Below, one piece after another: positions 37,268-39,199 of a stretch of 39,199 nt of DNA. Under the pieces are notes generated by a model. That model saw nothing but the letters and a program-made list of their open reading frames with translations, did no database searches and was not told the origin of the DNA. The stretch is from Candidatus Nanoarchaeia archaeon (lineage in GTDB: Archaea > Nanobdellota > Nanobdellia > Pacearchaeales > GW2011-AR1): NCBI GenBank assembly GCA_028713045.1, contig JAQTOY010000004.1:1-39199 (forward strand), in the 5' to 3' direction. Positions within the stretch are counted from its first letter, which is position 1. Every line of letters begins with the position of its first letter. A program made the position numbers and the translations under genes.

Positions 37268-37422
37268 AAAAATCGGATTTTTATTTTCCGATTTTTGGCT
37301 TAAAAATAATTAACCCTCGTGAAAATCTCCATTCTTTAGAATGGAGTAGATTTTCCCGGGTCTCACAAAACCTCAAACAAACTCCACACTTTAGTGCGGA
37401 GTATAAAACCGAAGGTTTTGTG
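37268..37422. other. nested inverted-repeat element 4 (three units)
   Basis: AAAAATCGG/CCGATTTTT; GAAAATCT/AGATTTTC enclosing CTCCATTC-TTTA-GAATGGAG; CACAAAACCT/AGGTTTTGTG enclosing ACTCCaCACTTTAGTGcGGAGT. Confidence 0.6.
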
Positions 37423-37429
37423 ATTTAAT

Positions 37430-37585
37430 TTAACATTCTCTTTCAAGTTCAGTTATTTCTTCATCCACTTCTCTCACTTCATTTGCCAATGATTCTCTAT
37501 ATCTCCTAAGATTGTTAATTCTGTCTTCTGTAGTTAATTCTGATGATGTGTTACAACACGTTGTTTCGACTTCACAAATTTCCAT
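37430..37585 (-). CDS. 51-aa Cys-containing coiled-coil peptide
   Basis: SD GTAAGGAGGCAATTAAAG-ATG; MEICEVETTCCNTSSELTTEDRINNLRRYRESLANEVREVDEEITELEREC*; not in ORF track. Confidence 0.6.
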   Translation of the reverse strand: MEICEVETTCCNTSSELTTEDRINNLRRYRESLANEVREVDEEITELEREC

Positions 37586-37722
37586 CTTTAATTGCCTCCT
37601 TACATTTATTTAAATGGCCAGATAAAGAAAATTTCCTAAAAATTTTCTGTCTTTTCAAATTCGCAGCAAAAGATTATATTAAACCCAAATTTGAAAATAA
37701 GTCTTGGAGTAGGAAAAGAAAA

Positions 37723-38187
37723 TTATTTAATAATTACTTCTTCAATCCTATTAAGAATCTTTAATTTTTCTTTTTCAGATATCTCTTCATCTATTTTTGG
37801 ATAAAAGAAATCATCTTCAAATCTTGAATGGGCTCTTAACAATAGTTTAATTTCAGATATGTCTGATTTTTTATTATCTAATAAGTCTTCTTCTATCTCG
37901 TTTAAAAGACGAAATATTTTTTCATGTTCCATTAACAGCTTATTGATATATTCATTTTCTTCATCAATGATAGATAAGTATACGCTGAATATTATTTTTT
38001 CCTCAACAAAAAAATGCTTTTCTAGAATCCATCTTAATCTGTTGAATGTGTTTTTAGATTTTTCAAAATCTTCTGAAATTTCTTTTTCAAATTTATTAAG
38101 AAGATTGTGTATTATAAGATGATCTTTGTCCATCGCTTTTTTTAATGAGTTGATAGATTCACCATCTTTATATGATTTATTTATCAT
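37723..38187 (-). CDS. hemerythrin-like (HHE cation-binding) protein
   Basis: MDKDHLIIHNLL, LEKHFFVEEKIIFS, LLMEHEKIFRLL, LLRAHSRFEDDFFYPKID. Confidence 0.75.
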   Translation of the reverse strand: MINKSYKDGESINSLKKAMDKDHLIIHNLLNKFEKEISEDFEKSKNTFNRLRWILEKHFFVEEKIIFSVYLSIIDEENEYINKLLMEHEKIFRLLNEIEEDLLDNKKSDISEIKLLLRAHSRFEDDFFYPKIDEEISEKEKLKILNRIEEVIIK

Positions 38188-38260
38188 ATGAATTATAATT
38201 CATACAAGTATATAAATCTTGCGAAGGTTATATAATTATTTAAGAGTAGTTAAAATAAAC

Positions 38261-39199
38261 TTAAGCATTAGGGGTTCCTGCAAACCTGCTCTGTCCGCCT
38301 CCAGCTTCTCCACCTAATTCTAATGGCAAGGTTTGAAATCTTGAACCATATAAAGAATGATGTATTGATGGATTCATCGCGCCTCTTTCAGAAAAATAAG
38401 GAGCTTGAAGCCCGTAAACTTGTCCAAAATAAGGACTCCCCTCAAAAAATCCTCCAGATGTTGATTCTAGAACATAAGGAAAGGGGGAGGTCTGAAAATG
38501 CTGGAAAAATTGTCCGCCTTCAAAAATTTTCTTTGCATTTTTACTTCCTTTTTCTAATTCCTTAAGTACATCTTTTACTGGAACGCTTCCCATTCCAGGC
38601 GGCAAATCCGTATGTGTTGTTCCAAAATTATCATTAAAGTGAACATGTTTTACAAATGGAGCTATTTCTTTTGTTTCTTTTGTTATTTTTTCAGGACCAA
38701 ATCCCTGTTTTCTTATCATTGAAATATGGGAAGTGTCCCAAGTGGCCCCTATTAATTTTTCAGCAGCATTTTCAGCTTCCTTTCTTGAAAGGTTATGTTC
38801 CTTCATTAATTTTTCTGCAAATTTTCCTCTTGTTGTTTCAACCAAACTTTTTAATTCCTTTCCAGAAGACATTGCCTGGCCATAGGGAGGGTTTTCAATT
38901 GAGATTATTGGAGATTTTTCTCCAAATTTATCATAGGCTTTTAATGCTACATTGCTTAATGTTTCGCTGGTCTTTTCTTTTGCAAACTCTTCAACTGGCT
39001 TATATTTTTCAGGAATTTTCCATGGACCTACATTCTCTTTACCCCAGATACCTCTCTCAGCAATATGCGAATCAGTTATAATTTGCATGTTTTCAATAAG
39101 ACTTTGCAGAGCTTTTGAAAGTGCATTAGTATTTCCAGGTTCGTGTGTATATCTATCAATACTCTTAGAGTAATCTTCTGCAGCTTTTCTTAAGAGCTC
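38261..39199 (-). CDS. sugar phosphate isomerase/epimerase-like TIM-barrel protein (5' end beyond window)
   Basis: Minus frame is open past the listed Met at 39088 to the window edge (ELLRKAAEDYSKSIDRYTHEPGNTNALSKALQSLIENMQIITDS..); ATWDTSHISMIRKQG, VKHVHFNDNFGTTHTDLPPGMGSVPVKDVL. Confidence 0.65.
   Translation of the reverse strand, partial: ELLRKAAEDYSKSIDRYTHEPGNTNALSKALQSLIENMQIITDSHIAERGIWGKENVGPWKIPEKYKPVEEFAKEKTSETLSNVALKAYDKFGEKSPIISIENPPYGQAMSSGKELKSLVETTRGKFAEKLMKEHNLSRKEAENAAEKLIGATWDTSHISMIRKQGFGPEKITKETKEIAPFVKHVHFNDNFGTTHTDLPPGMGSVPVKDVLKELEKGSKNAKKIFEGGQFFQHFQTSPFPYVLESTSGGFFEGSPYFGQVYGLQAPYFSERGAMNPSIHHSLYGSRFQTLPLELGGEAGGGQSRFAGTPNA

Noticed and set aside
38656-39081. 141-aa plus-strand ORF
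   Set aside because: Antisense to the TIM-barrel gene; hydrophobic F/L-rich composition typical of an antisense frame.
1-39199. CRISPR arrays, transposases, phage genes
   Set aside because: No regularly spaced direct repeats with unique spacers and no integrase/transposase/phage structural motifs were seen on either strand.

Overview
AT-rich 39 kb window from an archaeal genome, most likely a DPANN-type lineage (Pacearchaeota/Woesearchaeota-like). Taxonomy is inferred from archaeal L35Ae and L10e ribosomal proteins, DUF5654- and DUF3096-like small membrane proteins, TATA-type promoters and a large Cys-rich secretome. Recognisable genes: CPA-family cation/proton antiporter, flavodoxin, TspO/MBR, L35Ae, L10e, PEP synthase with a long charged C-terminal tail, two related nucleotidyltransferases, VIT1/CCC1-like transporter, DEAD-box helicase with an RG/RS-rich tail, MazF/PemK-like toxin with antitoxin, bacterial-type MetK, amidohydrolase, pterin carbinolamine dehydratase, hemerythrin-like protein, a TIM-barrel protein running off the right end, and tRNA-Arg(GCG). 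No CRISPR, transposase, prophage or rRNA was seen. Main points to follow up: (1) a membrane-anchored protein whose C-terminus resembles HYD1-type ADP-ribosyltransferase toxins; (2) a freestanding, highly structured RNA candidate at 3918-4033 with alternative pairings; (3) a family of nested inverted-repeat elements sharing GAAAATCT/AGATTTTC arms; (4) a second dispersed intergenic family built on TTAATGTTTATGCAGRATTT; (5) a decayed, apparently intron-bearing tRNA-Arg-like sequence next to the intact tRNA; (6) an identical 20-bp promoter/operator before flavodoxin and tspO; (7) a three-gene secreted/Tat-lipoprotein/Cys-repeat operon; (8) several tiny genes, some missing from the ORF track, with strong Shine-Dalgarno motifs. 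All calls were made by eye; no searches or folding were run.
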